Positions 26,764 to 36,095 of a stretch of 64,000 bases of DNA are shown piece by piece. The DNA is taken from NCBI RefSeq assembly GCF_000176235.1, contig NZ_ACZV01000005.1, forward strand, positions 2,108,001 through 2,172,000, in the 5' to 3' direction. The position numbers and the translations under genes are program-made. The stretch is from Vibrio orientalis CIP 102891 = ATCC 33934. GTDB lineage: Bacteria; Pseudomonadota; Gammaproteobacteria; Enterobacterales; Vibrionaceae. Below the pieces are notes generated by a model that saw nothing but the letters and a program-made list of their open reading frames with translations, was not told the DNA's origin and made no database searches. Each line of letters begins with the position of its first letter. The stretch's first letter is position 1.

Positions 26764-27834
26764 CTACAGCTTTCGTCTCAATAACATTAACGCAATGGTT
26801 AAGAACACGATGCTTGGCATCACCGCTCCGAACACAGGAGGAATGTTATACACCAAACTTAACGGGCCGAAGAACTCACTGGAGATGTAGAAGGTAAAAC
26901 CAGCAATCACACCCGAAAGAATACGTGCCCCCATGGTCACACTACGCAGTGGGCCAAAGATGAAAGAGAGAGCCATCAGCATCATTACCGCGATAGAAAA
27001 TGGCTGAGTCACTTTACGCCAAAACGCCAATTCGTAACGCGCAGGATCTTGCTCTGACGCTTTCAGGTAGCTGACGTAGTCGTACAAACCACCCAATGAA
27101 AGTTCTTCTGGTTTTACGGTCACAACCGCAAGCTTGTCCGGAGCCAAAGAAGTGGTCCAGCTGTATTCTGGCAGACTGTGTTTCGAAATTTCAATTTCAT
27201 CGACCATTTCAGTTAGCTGAACATCTTTCATCATCCAAGTGTTGTCAGAAACGTAATCGACTCTTTTAGCATGAACGACACTCTCTAGACGTTTGTTTTC
27301 ATCAAAGCGCCACATATTCATGCCATAGATAGTGTCATCTTCCACTTTACCGATAAAGATAAAGTCATTGGCATCTCGCGCCCATACGCCCGTCCTCACC
27401 GATAACAGCGCACCACCTGACGTTGAGATAGCGCGTAGATCGCGAGCGGCTTTCTGCGCTTGAGGCGCGCCCCATTGGCCAAGTAGCGTCACCATAATCA
27501 TTAGAGGAACCGCGGTTTTCAGTACCGAAAGGCCGATATCTAACTTAGAGAAGCCTGCTGCTTGCATAACCACTAGTTCAGAGCTTGACGCCAACATGCC
27601 TAGACCAATTAGAGCGCCTAGCAGTGCAGCCATCGGGAAGAACATTTCGATATCACGCGGAATGCTCAGTAGCACGTAGAGCAGCGCTTGGATTAAATCG
27701 TAAGTTCCTTGACCGACCTTACGCAACTGCTCAACGTATTTGATGATGGCAGAGAGACCTACAAAGGTCGCCAGAACTAAAGATGTAGTGGCAATGATTG
27801 TCTTGCCGATATACAGATCGAGAATTTTAAACAC
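26764..27834 (-). CDS. lptG: LPS export ABC transporter permease LptG
   Basis: LptG pairs with LptF in the inner membrane; with the LptB ATPase they extract lipopolysaccharide and pass it to LptC. The 356-residue protein has three N-terminal membrane helices (about residues 10-110, with FFPMAALLGALIGLGMLASSSELVVMQAAG typical of the YjgQ family), a periplasmic jellyroll region (about 135-265) and three C-terminal helices. The start is GTG. It begins 3 bases after the lptF stop, so the two are co-translated. Confidence 0.95.
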   Translation of the reverse strand: MFKILDLYIGKTIIATTSLVLATFVGLSAIIKYVEQLRKVGQGTYDLIQALLYVLLSIPRDIEMFFPMAALLGALIGLGMLASSSELVVMQAAGFSKLDIGLSVLKTAVPLMIMVTLLGQWGAPQAQKAARDLRAISTSGGALLSVRTGVWARDANDFIFIGKVEDDTIYGMNMWRFDENKRLESVVHAKRVDYVSDNTWMMKDVQLTEMVDEIEISKHSLPEYSWTTSLAPDKLAVVTVKPEELSLGGLYDYVSYLKASEQDPARYELAFWRKVTQPFSIAVMMLMALSFIFGPLRSVTMGARILSGVIAGFTFYISSEFFGPLSLVYNIPPVFGAVMPSIVFLTIALMLLRRKL

Positions 27835-27837
27835 GAC

Positions 27838-28944
27838 TTACGCTGCCTTATTCTTTCTTTGTCTTAGTTTATCTTTAAAGCGGCGAACAGGAATGCTGTC
27901 CATCGAGTTAATACCGAGCGCCGTCAGCAGTAATGCGGCGTTAATTGGCCACATGCCTACCATGGTTGGTATTGTTCCATCTTCAAGCGCTGACTTAGTC
28001 GCACTGATCGATAAGAAATACGCTAAGTAGATTAAAATCGCGGGGCCCATCTTGGCAAAACGTCCCTGACGAGGGTTAACGGCAGATAACGGCACAACCA
28101 GCATCGTCAACAGTGGAATACAGACAACCAGTGAAATTCGCCACTGCAGTTCGGCTTGAGCGCGCGGGTCTGGATTTTTCATCAGATCCATAGTCGGGAG
28201 CGCTTCCCAGTCTCGCCCTTTACGCTGCACATCACGCTGACCAATAAGGCCTTCGTATTGGTCAAATTCAGTCACCATATAATCGACACGCGTTGGCACA
28301 CCTTCATAGCGAGTACCGTCGTACATACGGATCACTTGGCGGCCATCACTGAGTTCTTTGACTTCACCTGACTGAGAAAAAGAGACACTCGGTAATATCG
28401 AATCACGAGGACGCATCTGAGCAACAAAAACATGTTTTAGCTGCTTGCCGTCGATATCATCGATAAATACTACTGACGAACCATCAGGGGTACCTTGGAA
28501 TTGGCCTTTCTTAAGTAGGTCGACGCTGTTTTCTGCTTCCACCTCTTCTTGAAGCTGGACCAGCTTATCTTGGCTATATGGAGCAAAGTAGAACGAGTTA
28601 AAGCCCGCAATCAAACCGGTAATCACCGCTAGGTATAGCGCAGCACGAATCAGGAACTTATTACCAATCCCCGTCGCGTTCATCACGGTAATTTCACTTT
28701 CCGCATATAAGCGGCCAAAGGTCAGCAAGATGCCCAAGAATAAACTCAACGGCAGCATCAATAATCCCATCGATGGCATGCTCAATGCGACATAATGCAT
28801 GACCAAACTTGCTGGGATATCACCATCTGAGGCATCAGCCAGTACTTTGATCAATTTTTGGCTGAGGAACACTAAAAATAGGATAAAAAATATCGCTAAT
28901 TGACTCTTCAGTGTCTCGCGGATCAAATATCTAACAATAATCAC
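27838..28944 (-). CDS. lptF: LPS export ABC transporter permease LptF
   Basis: LptF is the partner permease of LptG. The 368-residue protein has the same six-helix plan, with LPLSLFLGILLTFGRLYAESEITVMNATG near residue 65, a periplasmic beta domain (about 125-260) and a Lys/Arg-rich C-terminus. The start is GTG without a strong ribosome-binding site. It is divergent from pepA, the same arrangement as in E. coli (pepA and lptFG back to back). Confidence 0.95.
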   Translation of the reverse strand: MIIVRYLIRETLKSQLAIFFILFLVFLSQKLIKVLADASDGDIPASLVMHYVALSMPSMGLLMLPLSLFLGILLTFGRLYAESEITVMNATGIGNKFLIRAALYLAVITGLIAGFNSFYFAPYSQDKLVQLQEEVEAENSVDLLKKGQFQGTPDGSSVVFIDDIDGKQLKHVFVAQMRPRDSILPSVSFSQSGEVKELSDGRQVIRMYDGTRYEGVPTRVDYMVTEFDQYEGLIGQRDVQRKGRDWEALPTMDLMKNPDPRAQAELQWRISLVVCIPLLTMLVVPLSAVNPRQGRFAKMGPAILIYLAYFLSISATKSALEDGTIPTMVGMWPINAALLLTALGINSMDSIPVRRFKDKLRQRKNKAA

Positions 28945-29135
28945 GCTGAAATTACCTATACAAAACTTGTTTTTTTAATTGAATCACTATAATTTCCCGT
29001 TGAACCTTTTATTTTTAAATTTTTTGGCTAACTGTTAATACGCTTATTTAAAGATAGTTCCGAGTAAGGAATCAACAAGTAAGATGGCATTATCTAACAT
29101 TTAGTTCTATTTGTCTTCAGGATGTAGGAGTACGC

Positions 29136-30644
29136 ATGGAGTTCAGTGTAAAAAGTGGCAGTCCAGAGAAACAGCGCAGCGCATGTATCGTTGTAGGCGT
29201 GTTCGAGCCACGTCGCCTTTCTCCAGTTGCTGAGCAGCTAGATAAAATCAGTGACGGCTATATCAGCTCATTGCTTCGCCGCGGTGACCTGGAAGGTAAA
29301 CCGGGGCAAATGCTCCTGCTTCATCAAGTACCAGGAGTGCTTTCTGAGCGCGTTCTACTCGTCGGTTGCGGCAAAGAACGTGAGCTAGGCGAGCGCCAGT
29401 ACAAAGAAATTATCCAAAAAACTATCAACACACTTAACGAAACCGGTTCGATGGAAGCTGTATGTTTCCTAACTGAACTGCACGTTAAAGGCCGTGACAC
29501 CTACTGGAAAGTACGTCAGGCAGTTGAAGCGACTAAAGACGGTCTTTACACTTTTGATCAATTCAAGAGCCAGAAACCAGAAACGCGCCGCCCGCTACGT
29601 AAGCTAGTCTTCAACGTACCAACGCGTCGTGAACTAAACCTTGGCGAGAAAGCGATCGCGCACGGTCTAGCAATTTCTTCTGGTGTAAAAGCATCGAAAG
29701 ACCTTGGCAACATGCCACCAAACATCGCTAACCCTGCTTACCTAGCTTCTCAAGCACGCCGTCTAGCGGATGACTACGAGACGGTAACGACTAAGATCAT
29801 TGGTGAGCAAGAGATGGAAAAACTGGGTATGACTTCATACCTAGCAGTAGGCCGTGGTTCTAAAAACGAATCTATGATGTCTATCATGGAGTACAAGGGC
29901 AACCCAGACTCAGATGCAAAACCAATCGTTCTTGTTGGTAAAGGTCTAACCTTCGATTCAGGCGGTATTTCACTTAAGCCAGGCGAAGGTATGGATGAGA
30001 TGAAGTACGACATGTGTGGTGCAGCATCGGTATTTGGTACCATGAAAGCGCTAGCTAAGCTGAACCTACCAATCAATGTTATTGGTGTTCTAGCAGGCTG
30101 TGAAAACATGCCAGGCAGCAACGCTTACCGTCCAGGTGATATCCTAACAACTATGTCAGGTCAAACAGTAGAAGTATTAAATACGGATGCTGAAGGTCGC
30201 CTAGTACTGTGTGATGCCCTGACTTACGTTGAGCGCTTCGAACCTGAGTGTGTAGTTGATGTAGCAACGCTAACGGGTGCATGTGTTATCGCTCTAGGCC
30301 ACCACATCAGCGGCGTTATCTCAAACCATAACCCGCTATCTCACGAACTAGTGAACGCTTCTGAGCAATCAAGCGACCGCGCGTGGCGTCTACCAATGGC
30401 AGACGAGTACCACGAGCAGTTGAAGAGCCCATTTGCGGATATGGCCAACATCGGCGGCCGCCCTGGCGGTACTATCACTGCGGGTTGTTTCCTATCTAAG
30501 TTCGCGAAGAAATACCACTGGGCGCACATCGACATCGCAGGTACTGCGTGGAAGTCGGGTGCAGCGAAAGGCTCAACGGGCCGTCCAGTCTCAATGCTTG
30601 TCCAATTCTTGCTTAACCGCAGTGGCCAAGAGACAGAGGAATAA
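29136..30644 (+). CDS. pepA: Leucyl aminopeptidase (cytosol aminopeptidase)
   Basis: PepA removes N-terminal residues from peptides using two metal ions; in E. coli it also binds DNA in plasmid-dimer resolution and in carAB control. The 502-residue protein has an N-terminal macro-like domain and an M17 catalytic domain, with GKGLTFDSGGISLKPG near residue 270 (Lys and Asp ligands) and NTDAEGRLVLCDAL near 350 (Asp, Glu ligands and catalytic Arg). A sharp Shine-Dalgarno (AGGATGTAGGAG) precedes the ATG. Codon use is strongly biased. It is upstream of holC and valS, as in E. coli. Confidence 0.97.
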   Translation: MEFSVKSGSPEKQRSACIVVGVFEPRRLSPVAEQLDKISDGYISSLLRRGDLEGKPGQMLLLHQVPGVLSERVLLVGCGKERELGERQYKEIIQKTINTLNETGSMEAVCFLTELHVKGRDTYWKVRQAVEATKDGLYTFDQFKSQKPETRRPLRKLVFNVPTRRELNLGEKAIAHGLAISSGVKASKDLGNMPPNIANPAYLASQARRLADDYETVTTKIIGEQEMEKLGMTSYLAVGRGSKNESMMSIMEYKGNPDSDAKPIVLVGKGLTFDSGGISLKPGEGMDEMKYDMCGAASVFGTMKALAKLNLPINVIGVLAGCENMPGSNAYRPGDILTTMSGQTVEVLNTDAEGRLVLCDALTYVERFEPECVVDVATLTGACVIALGHHISGVISNHNPLSHELVNASEQSSDRAWRLPMADEYHEQLKSPFADMANIGGRPGGTITAGCFLSKFAKKYHWAHIDIAGTAWKSGAAKGSTGRPVSMLVQFLLNRSGQETEE

Positions 30645-30658
30645 TCCTCACATTGTTT

Positions 30659-30682
30659 AAAAGGGCCGCAAGGCCCTTTTTT
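30659..30682 (+). terminator. Rho-independent terminator after pepA
   Basis: GGGCC-GCAA-GGCCC (30663-30676) is flanked by AAAA and followed by six T. It separates pepA from holC, so holC probably needs readthrough or its own promoter. Confidence 0.85.
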
Positions 30683-30713
30683 GTATCTCTCGATTAAATA
30701 GGCTGAGACAAGC

Positions 30714-31163
30714 ATGGCAAACGCAACGTTTTACATCATCACTCCCGACTCTCCTCAAGCGAAAGCTGAAGGGTTCGGTGAGTATGTGCTGTTTCTTGCT
30801 AAACATTTTGCCAAACAAAACGCTAAGGTTTACCTAAACTGCCATGACAAAGCTCATGCCGAACAGATCGCTGAACTGTTTTGGCAAGTCGATGCCAAAG
30901 AATTTATCGCCCATAATCTCGTTGGTGAAGGGCCGAAATATGCAACCAACGTTGAAATTGGCTACCAAGGAGTGAGACCTTCTTGGAATCGACAATTAGT
31001 AATAAATTTGGCCGAAAATGATACAACCTTTGCGAACAAGTTTGCTGAGGTGGTAGACTTCGTCCCTTGCGAAGAAAAAGCCAAGCAACTGGCGCGAGAA
31101 AGATATAAAATCTACCGCCAAGCAGGCTATCAGCTACAAACGATCGAGATCGCACACAGCTAG
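30714..31163 (+). CDS. holC: DNA polymerase III chi subunit
   Basis: Chi bridges the clamp loader, through psi, to single-strand binding protein. The 149-residue protein starts ATFYIITPDSPQA and ends in the family's RERYKIYRQAGYQLQ helix. It lies between pepA and valS, the conserved location in gammaproteobacteria. A terminator precedes it, so its expression is likely low, as expected for a replisome subunit. Confidence 0.93.
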   Translation: MANATFYIITPDSPQAKAEGFGEYVLFLAKHFAKQNAKVYLNCHDKAHAEQIAELFWQVDAKEFIAHNLVGEGPKYATNVEIGYQGVRPSWNRQLVINLAENDTTFANKFAEVVDFVPCEEKAKQLARERYKIYRQAGYQLQTIEIAHS

Positions 31164-31330
31164 CAGCAACAAAATATGCAACCGGTCAATCTTTATAGTT
31201 AAGCTCTCCACTTAGAGAGTTCACTTATAATGATTGACTCAGATTTACCATCAACCAGATAAGATTTTCTCTAAATAATTGGACTTAGTGCAAGACGAAC
31301 AGTCCAAATATAATGAGAAAAAAGGCGACT

Positions 31331-34204
31331 ATGGAAAAGACATACAACCCAACTTCAATCGAACAAGCTTTATACCAAGCTTGGGAAGAGAAAGGCTACT
31401 TCAAGCCACACGGTGACACGACTAAAGAAGCTTACAGCATCATGATCCCGCCACCGAACGTCACTGGTAGCCTACACATGGGCCACGCGTTCCAAGATAC
31501 GATCATGGATACTCTAATCCGTGCTGAACGTATGAAGGGTAAAAACACTCTTTGGCAAGTCGGTACTGACCACGCGGGTATCGCTACTCAGATGGTTGTT
31601 GAGCGTAAGATCGCTGCGGAAGAAGGCAAAACTAAGCACGATTACGGTCGTGATGCTTTTATCGACAAAATCTGGGAATGGAAGAACGAGTCTGGTGGCA
31701 CCATCACTAAGCAGCTTCGTCGTCTTGGCGCATCTGTTGACTGGGATCGTGAGCGTTTCACAATGGATGATGGTCTATCTAACGCCGTTCAAGAAGTATT
31801 TGTTCGCCTATACGAAGATGACCTAATCTACCGTGGTAAGCGTCTAGTAAACTGGGATCCTAAACTGCACACTGCAATTTCTGATCTTGAAGTTGAAAAC
31901 AAAGACAAAAAAGGCCACATGTGGCACTTCCGCTACCCACTAGCAAATGGCGTGAAGACAGCGGAAGGCAACGACTACATTGTTGTTGCGACGACTCGTC
32001 CTGAGACAATGCTTGGTGATACTGGTGTTGCGGTAAACCCAGAAGATCCACGTTACAAAGATCTAATTGGTAAAGAGATCCTACTTCCTATCGTTAACCG
32101 TCTGATCCCTATCGTAGGCGATGAGCACGCTGATATGGAGAAAGGTACAGGTTGTGTAAAGATCACACCAGCTCACGACTTTAACGACTACGAAGTTGGT
32201 AAACGTCATAGCCTACCAATGATCAACATCCTAACTTTCAATGCTGATATCCGTGATGCGGCTGAAGTATTCACCACTAACGGTGAAGCAAGCGATGTTT
32301 ACTCTACTGAGCTACCAGCGAAATACCGCGGTATGGAGCGTTTCGCTGCTCGTAAAGCTATCGTTGCAGAGTTTGAAGAGCTAGGTCTTCTTGATGAAAT
32401 CAAAGATCACGACCTAACAGTACCTTACGGCGACCGTGGTGGCGTGGTTATCGAACCAATGCTGACTGACCAATGGTACGTACGTGCTGCACCTCTTGCT
32501 GAACCAGCGGTTAAAGCGGTTGAAGATGGTGATATCCAGTTCGTGCCTAAGCAGTACGAAAACATGTACTTCTCTTGGATGCGTGACATTCAAGACTGGT
32601 GTATCTCTCGTCAGCTTTGGTGGGGCCACCGTATCCCTGCATGGTACGACAACGACGGCAACGTATACGTAGGCCGTACTGAAGAAGAAGTACGTGCAAA
32701 CAACAACCTTGCTCCTGTAGTAGTTCTTCGCCAAGACGACGACGTACTAGATACATGGTTCTCTTCTGCGCTATGGACGTTCGGTACTCAAGGCTGGCCT
32801 GAGCAAACGGAAGATCTCAAGACGTTCCACCCTTCAGACGTTCTAGTAACGGGCTTCGACATCATCTTCTTCTGGGTTGCGCGTATGATCATGATGACCA
32901 TGCACTTCAACAAAGATGAAAACGGTAAAGCACAAGTACCGTTCAAGACGGTTTACGTAACGGGTCTAATCCGTGACGAAAACGGCGACAAGATGTCTAA
33001 GTCTAAGGGTAACGTACTTGACCCTATCGATATGATCGATGGTATCGACCTTGAGTCTCTAGTAGAGAAGCGTTGTGGCAACATGATGCAGCCTCAGCTA
33101 GCGAAGAAGATCGAAAAGAACACTCGTAAGACTTTCGAAAACGGTATCGAACCATACGGTACTGACGCACTGCGTTTCACTCTTGCTGCTATGGCTTCTA
33201 CTGGCCGTGACATCAACTGGGACATGAAGCGTCTTGAAGGTTACCGTAACTTCTGTAACAAGCTATGGAACGCAAGCCGTTACGTACTGATGAACACAGA
33301 AGAACACGATTGTGGCATGTCACTATCAGCAGAAGACCGTGCAAACATGGAATTCTCTCTAGCAGATAAGTGGATTGAATCTCAGTTTGAGCTAGCAGCG
33401 AAAGAGTTTAACGCTCACCTAGACAACTACCGTCTAGACATGGCAGCAAACACGCTTTACGAATTCATCTGGAACCAATTCTGTGACTGGTACCTAGAGC
33501 TGACTAAGCCTGTTCTTTGGAAAGGTACTGAAGCTCAGCAACAAGCAACTCGCTACATGCTGATCACTGTTCTAGAGAAGACACTACGTCTTGCTCACCC
33601 AGTACTGCCTTACATCACTGAATCTATCTGGCAGAGCGTTAAACCGCTAGTAGACGGTGTTGAAGGCGACACTATCATGACTCAAGCGCTTCCTCAGTTT
33701 AACGAAGAGAACTTCAACGCTGAGATCGTAGAAGACATCGAGTGGGTTAAGACGTTCATTACAGCTATCCGTAACCTACGTGCGGAATACGACATTGCAC
33801 CGAGCAAAGCTCTAGAAGTAATGATTAAGGTTGCTAACGAGAAAGACGCGGCGCGTATCGAGGCAAACAAGGTCGTTCTGAACTCTCTTGCTAAGCTAGA
33901 TAGCCTGACTGTTCTTGCTGATGGTGCAGAGACTCCTGCATGTGCGACTAAGCTAGTGGGTCAGTCTGAACTGATGATCCCAATGGCAGGTCTGATCGAC
34001 AAAGATGCAGAGCTTGCTCGTCTTGATAAAGAAGTGCAGAAAACGCACGGCGAAATCAAGCGTATCGAAGGCAAGCTAGGTAACGAAGGTTTCGTTGCTA
34101 AAGCACCTGAAGCGGTTATCGCGAAAGAGCGTGAGAAACTAGTTGGCTACCAAGAGACACTAGCGAAGCTTGAAGAACAGAAAGCAACAATTGCTGCGCT
34201 GTAA
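31331..34204 (+). CDS. valS: Valyl-tRNA synthetase
   Basis: ValRS charges tRNA-Val. The protein of about 957 residues is a class Ia synthetase, with HIGH as PPNVTGSLHMGHAFQ near residue 40, the CP1 editing domain (about 190-340, TTRPETMLGDTGVAV), KMSKS as GDKMSKSKGN near 555, an anticodon-binding helical domain, and a C-terminal coiled coil (about 890-957). An ATG six codons upstream is open, but the ATG at 31331 has AAGGCG at good distance and matches family N-termini. Codon use is highly biased, as for a highly expressed gene. Confidence 0.97.
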   Translation: MEKTYNPTSIEQALYQAWEEKGYFKPHGDTTKEAYSIMIPPPNVTGSLHMGHAFQDTIMDTLIRAERMKGKNTLWQVGTDHAGIATQMVVERKIAAEEGKTKHDYGRDAFIDKIWEWKNESGGTITKQLRRLGASVDWDRERFTMDDGLSNAVQEVFVRLYEDDLIYRGKRLVNWDPKLHTAISDLEVENKDKKGHMWHFRYPLANGVKTAEGNDYIVVATTRPETMLGDTGVAVNPEDPRYKDLIGKEILLPIVNRLIPIVGDEHADMEKGTGCVKITPAHDFNDYEVGKRHSLPMINILTFNADIRDAAEVFTTNGEASDVYSTELPAKYRGMERFAARKAIVAEFEELGLLDEIKDHDLTVPYGDRGGVVIEPMLTDQWYVRAAPLAEPAVKAVEDGDIQFVPKQYENMYFSWMRDIQDWCISRQLWWGHRIPAWYDNDGNVYVGRTEEEVRANNNLAPVVVLRQDDDVLDTWFSSALWTFGTQGWPEQTEDLKTFHPSDVLVTGFDIIFFWVARMIMMTMHFNKDENGKAQVPFKTVYVTGLIRDENGDKMSKSKGNVLDPIDMIDGIDLESLVEKRCGNMMQPQLAKKIEKNTRKTFENGIEPYGTDALRFTLAAMASTGRDINWDMKRLEGYRNFCNKLWNASRYVLMNTEEHDCGMSLSAEDRANMEFSLADKWIESQFELAAKEFNAHLDNYRLDMAANTLYEFIWNQFCDWYLELTKPVLWKGTEAQQQATRYMLITVLEKTLRLAHPVLPYITESIWQSVKPLVDGVEGDTIMTQALPQFNEENFNAEIVEDIEWVKTFITAIRNLRAEYDIAPSKALEVMIKVANEKDAARIEANKVVLNSLAKLDSLTVLADGAETPACATKLVGQSELMIPMAGLIDKDAELARLDKEVQKTHGEIKRIEGKLGNEGFVAKAPEAVIAKEREKLVGYQETLAKLEEQKATIAAL

Positions 34205-34223
34205 TTTTCGTTTCACGTAAAAC

Positions 34224-34253
34224 AAAAGGCTGGTCACTCGACCAGCTTTTTTT
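34224..34253 (+). terminator. Rho-independent terminator of valS
   Basis: CTGGTC-ACTC-GACCAG with flanking AAGG/CTT is followed by seven T, 20 bp past the valS stop. Confidence 0.9.
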
Positions 34254-34311
34254 ATGTCTGTAGATTGATACTCAGCGCTAACTCTCTTCTAGGGCTAAAC
34301 TATCGATAGAT

Positions 34312-34367
34312 AAAGGATTATGGACAGATAAAGATAAGGGATTATGGACAGATAAAGATAAGGGACT
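34312..34367 (+). repeat. 24-bp tandem repeat carrying duplicated ribosome-binding site and start codon
   Basis: A 24-base unit (GGATTATGGACAGATAAAGATAAG) occurs twice in tandem and a third, diverged copy supplies the AAGGGACTATG of the real gene. Start-like ATGs therefore lie at 34320, 34344 and 34368, exactly 24 bases apart and in one frame. Each is preceded by AAAGG or AAGGG at the same short distance. The first two open three-codon cistrons ATG-GAC-AGA-TAA (34320-34331 and 34344-34355). Confidence 0.85.
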
Positions 34368-35099
34368 ATGAATAAATACCTTAAAGCGATTAGCATGCTT
34401 TTCCTGCTAACCTCAAGCACAAGCTTTGCTGCAACAGATGACAAGATCATTCGAATTGCAGCAGGTGAATGGCCGCCATTTATTGGTCAACAACTCGAAG
34501 GCTTTGGCCACGTAGGGCAAACCATTGAGAAGGTCTTTGCGGCTCAAGGTTATCAAGTTGAATTTCATTTCTTTCCGTGGAAACGAGCCTACAAAAAAGC
34601 CAGTGAGGGCAAATTTGTGGCTACCGCCGTATGGATGTACGCCGAAGAGCGTGAAGAATTCTTTTGGTTCAGCGATCCTGTCGCCCAAGAAAAGTTTGTT
34701 TTCTTCCACCTTAGAGATACACCATTTGAATGGACAAACCTCAATGACCTCAAAGGAAAGCTACTGGGTGGTGGTTTAGGCTATAGTTATGGCGAAGAGC
34801 TCGATGCCCTATTAGAAAGTGGACAAGTGCAAATGAATCGCGTCGAAGACCCACTCAAGGCCTTTCAGTTGCTTAAATACCGCCGTGTTGAACTCGTGCC
34901 TGAGGAGAAACACATTGGAATGTTTTCACTCAACAAACTGCCGATAGAGACACAATCGCTGATCACCTTTCACCCTAAACCGTTTCTGTCTAACGACAGC
35001 TTTTTGATGTTCTCAAAAGCCCACCCACAAGCAAAAGAGTTAATGACGATATTTAACCAAGGACTTGAGCAATATAAAGCAAGTAACCCAAAATACTAG
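34368..35099 (+). CDS. Periplasmic solute-binding-like protein (SBP family 3)
   Basis: The 243-residue protein has a cleavable signal peptide (about 1-22, ending SSTSFA-AT) and a periplasmic-binding-protein type 2 fold: IIRIAAGEWPPFIG opens the domain, followed by VEFHFFPWKRAYKKASEGKF and the LKGKLLGGGLGYSYGEELD hinge region. Such stand-alone proteins in Vibrio are often annotated as amino-acid-binding, but no ABC transporter genes are adjacent, so it may be a sensor-like or orphan binder. The ligand is unknown. Its translation start is embedded in a tandem repeat. Its stop codon overlaps the stop of the convergent dehydrogenase gene within CTAG. Confidence 0.8.
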   Translation: MNKYLKAISMLFLLTSSTSFAATDDKIIRIAAGEWPPFIGQQLEGFGHVGQTIEKVFAAQGYQVEFHFFPWKRAYKKASEGKFVATAVWMYAEEREEFFWFSDPVAQEKFVFFHLRDTPFEWTNLNDLKGKLLGGGLGYSYGEELDALLESGQVQMNRVEDPLKAFQLLKYRRVELVPEEKHIGMFSLNKLPIETQSLITFHPKPFLSNDSFLMFSKAHPQAKELMTIFNQGLEQYKASNPKY

Positions 35100-36058
35100 A
35101 CAACCCTATTCTGCTCTCTGCCTTCAGTAAACGCGACAATATTATCGATCAGGATATTAGCCAGATTTTGAATTGACGAATCACTGCCCCAAGCAATATG
35201 AGGCGTGAGTAATAAGTTAGGTAGGTGCATGTTGGCAATCAGAGAATTGCTTTCATCTGCTGGCTCATCGGTGAAGACATCAAACCCAGCCCCACGAATC
35301 ACACCTTGCTTGAGTGCATCAACCAACGCCTCTTCATCGACTAGACCACCACGCCCCGTGTTAATGATGATACTGCTTGGTTTCATCGAATTAAGCTCTT
35401 GGCGCCCAATTAAGTGACGAGTTTGTTCGTTAAGAGGACAATGCAATGTCACCACATCACTAGTAGCCAAAACTTGCTCAAATGGCACATAACCCTCTCG
35501 GCACTGCTCTGCCCCTTTGCGTTCAGCAAACAATACCTGCATGCCCAATGCTTTCGCTAAAGCTGCTGTTGCTTGCCCGAGTGCACCACTCCCCATTACG
35601 CCTAGCGTTGAACCTGCTGTATCGCTGATCGGGTGAGTAAAGAAACAAAACTGCTTGTTGCGCTGCCACTCTCCCGCTGCGATATCGTTGTGATAACCTT
35701 TTAAGTTACGTTTGAGCGCAAACATCATCGCAATCACATGCTCGGGGACCGACTGAGTGGCGTAGCCTTGCACGTTAGCGACAGCAATACCCAACTCCTG
35801 ACAGCATTGGACATCAACATTATTAAACCCCGTCGCCGCAATAGCGATCATTTTTAGCTTAGGTAGCTGACTTAAGACAGCACGATCCAAGACCACTTTA
35901 TTGGTGATCACGATCTGCGCATCTTGCAAGCGTTCAACAATTTGATCGGGAGAGGTGAGATCATATTCAAGCCATTGATGATCAAATGGCAATTGAGGTA
36001 ATTCGATCTGCAGAGGGATCGTAGATCGATCGAGAAAAACAACCATTGGCAGCGACAT
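35096..36058 (-). CDS. D-2-hydroxyacid dehydrogenase (glycerate/hydroxypyruvate-type)
   Basis: The 320-residue protein is a D-isomer-specific dehydrogenase. It has a split catalytic domain, a Rossmann nucleotide fold with LGVMGSGALGQATA near residue 150, the INTGRGGLVDEEAL motif with the catalytic Arg near 240, and LLTPHIAWGS with the catalytic His near 288. It reduces a 2-oxoacid such as hydroxypyruvate or glyoxylate; it resembles HprA-type glycerate dehydrogenases, but the exact substrate is inferred. The gene is convergent with the binding-protein gene, and rluA lies upstream on the same strand. Confidence 0.88.
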   Translation of the reverse strand: MSLPMVVFLDRSTIPLQIELPQLPFDHQWLEYDLTSPDQIVERLQDAQIVITNKVVLDRAVLSQLPKLKMIAIAATGFNNVDVQCCQELGIAVANVQGYATQSVPEHVIAMMFALKRNLKGYHNDIAAGEWQRNKQFCFFTHPISDTAGSTLGVMGSGALGQATAALAKALGMQVLFAERKGAEQCREGYVPFEQVLATSDVVTLHCPLNEQTRHLIGRQELNSMKPSSIIINTGRGGLVDEEALVDALKQGVIRGAGFDVFTDEPADESNSLIANMHLPNLLLTPHIAWGSDSSIQNLANILIDNIVAFTEGREQNRVV

Positions 36059-36095
36059 AGCTTCTCCTTGTGCTGCCAGCAGTTATCCGTATCTG

